DNA of 43,002 bases from the NCBI RefSeq assembly GCF_028292365.1, contig NZ_JAQGMM010000141.1, forward strand, positions 1 to 43,002. Direction: 5' to 3'. How positions within the stretch are numbered: the first letter of the stretch is position 1; every line of letters starts with the position of its first letter. The DNA comes from Caballeronia sp. GTDB taxonomy: Bacteria > Pseudomonadota > Gammaproteobacteria > Burkholderiales > Burkholderiaceae. Shown piece by piece: positions 42,606 through 43,002 of the stretch. Below the pieces are notes generated by a model. It did not search any database and was not told where the DNA came from. It worked only from the letters and a program-made list of their open reading frames with translations. The translations under genes and the position numbers were made by a program.

Positions 42606-43002
42606 TCGCTTTCGTCTCCACGGGTCGCATTGTTTAGGTTGGGTCCACGACTGCAGCATGCTTACGCATTAACGTGTGAAACATGTGAAAACGCAGAACT
42701 TAAACGTCGCGTTTGTGCGATCGCCATGCGCATGGTATGGCGATGCCGACAATCAGCACTAGCTGATTGCTTCCACTGAGGAAGTTTTTCAGTGCACCGC
42801 GGACGCGCGATGCGGGCTGACGGAATGATAGATGGTATTAGCGCGTTATGAAACAAATCATAATATTTATCGAAGAAAATAATAGCGCTGCCGCTCAAGC
42901 TTAGCGCTAGGACGCGGGCTGGTGAAGGTAAGCCATGCCTGTTCATATGCTGGTCCGTCGCGACATGCGATGTCGCTAAGCCTGGAAAGAATGGATCGCT
43001 GG
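42606..43002. other. Right end of the window, no gene recognised
   Basis: About 400 bp. The open frame at 42662-42946 (minus strand) does not resemble a protein. An AT-rich patch (42850-42890) could hold a promoter. Nothing else stands out. Confidence 0.3.

Noticed and set aside
42662-42946. 94-codon open frame on the minus strand
   Set aside because: No recognisable motif, no ribosome binding site and low protein-like character. Not called as a gene.

Overview
The window looks like a chromosome or megaplasmid segment of a Burkholderiales bacterium, most likely Paraburkholderia or Caballeronia. This is an inference from the high GC content, the gene families (YdeP-type molybdoenzyme, cyn operon, FixJ-type signalling, HdeA-like protein, glycine-zipper lipoprotein) and the style of the proteins. 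I saw no tRNA, rRNA, CRISPR array, intact transposase or phage gene. It reads as accessory DNA: intact operons alternate with stretches of broken genes.

Layout. (1) 1-6578: the upstream region of a leftward gene that leaves the window (27-bp tandem operator-like repeats and a hairpin holding its ribosome binding site), then a leftward block cynT-cynS-cynX plus a YdeP/FdhF-type molybdoenzyme, with divergent cynR. Together these convert cyanate and bicarbonate to ammonia and CO2. (2) 6954-10550: a sulfotransferase-like gene, then remains of a PIN-domain gene, a YhcG-type nuclease and a TIGR02391 (HEPN-like) gene, all broken. (3) 11363-13679: a secondary-alcohol dehydrogenase, then back-to-back 3' remnants of a ModA-like binding protein and a TctA permease. 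(4) 13869-23814: a signalling block with a lone receiver, a FixJ-type regulator, a soluble histidine kinase, a MalT-type LuxR regulator and a seven-PAS histidine kinase. (5) 23862-29171: small genes, then an operon for a YWTD propeller, a 3-hydroxyacyl-CoA/carnitine-type dehydrogenase and a class III CoA-transferase. (6) 29366-30290: fragments of a sugar ABC permease, a LysR regulator and a class III aminotransferase. (7) 30478-36780: a universal stress protein, a bestrophin-like membrane protein, an HdeA-like protein, a glycine-zipper lipoprotein, an AMP-dependent ligase, and an OmpR-type regulator whose receiver has lost its phospho-acceptor Asp. (8) 37246-42605: a broken amidohydrolase, a LuxR gene broken by a 10-bp duplication, a large mono-haem cytochrome lipoprotein and a small unknown gene.

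The signalling block is the most system-like part. A segment of about 100 bp carrying a 20-bp palindrome (CATTACAT-N4-ATGTAATG) occurs before the FixJ-type gene and again before the seven-PAS kinase. Two more palindromes of the same type lie before the 24164 gene and the YWTD/dehydrogenase/CoA-transferase operon. The two kinases also have closely similar catalytic cores. I infer a duplicated two-component module with its own small regulon.

A second theme is gene breakage by short tandem duplication. Removing one copy of a 7-bp repeat restores the YhcG-type reading frame, and removing one copy of a 10-bp repeat restores the LuxR-type frame. Both could be reversible slippage events.
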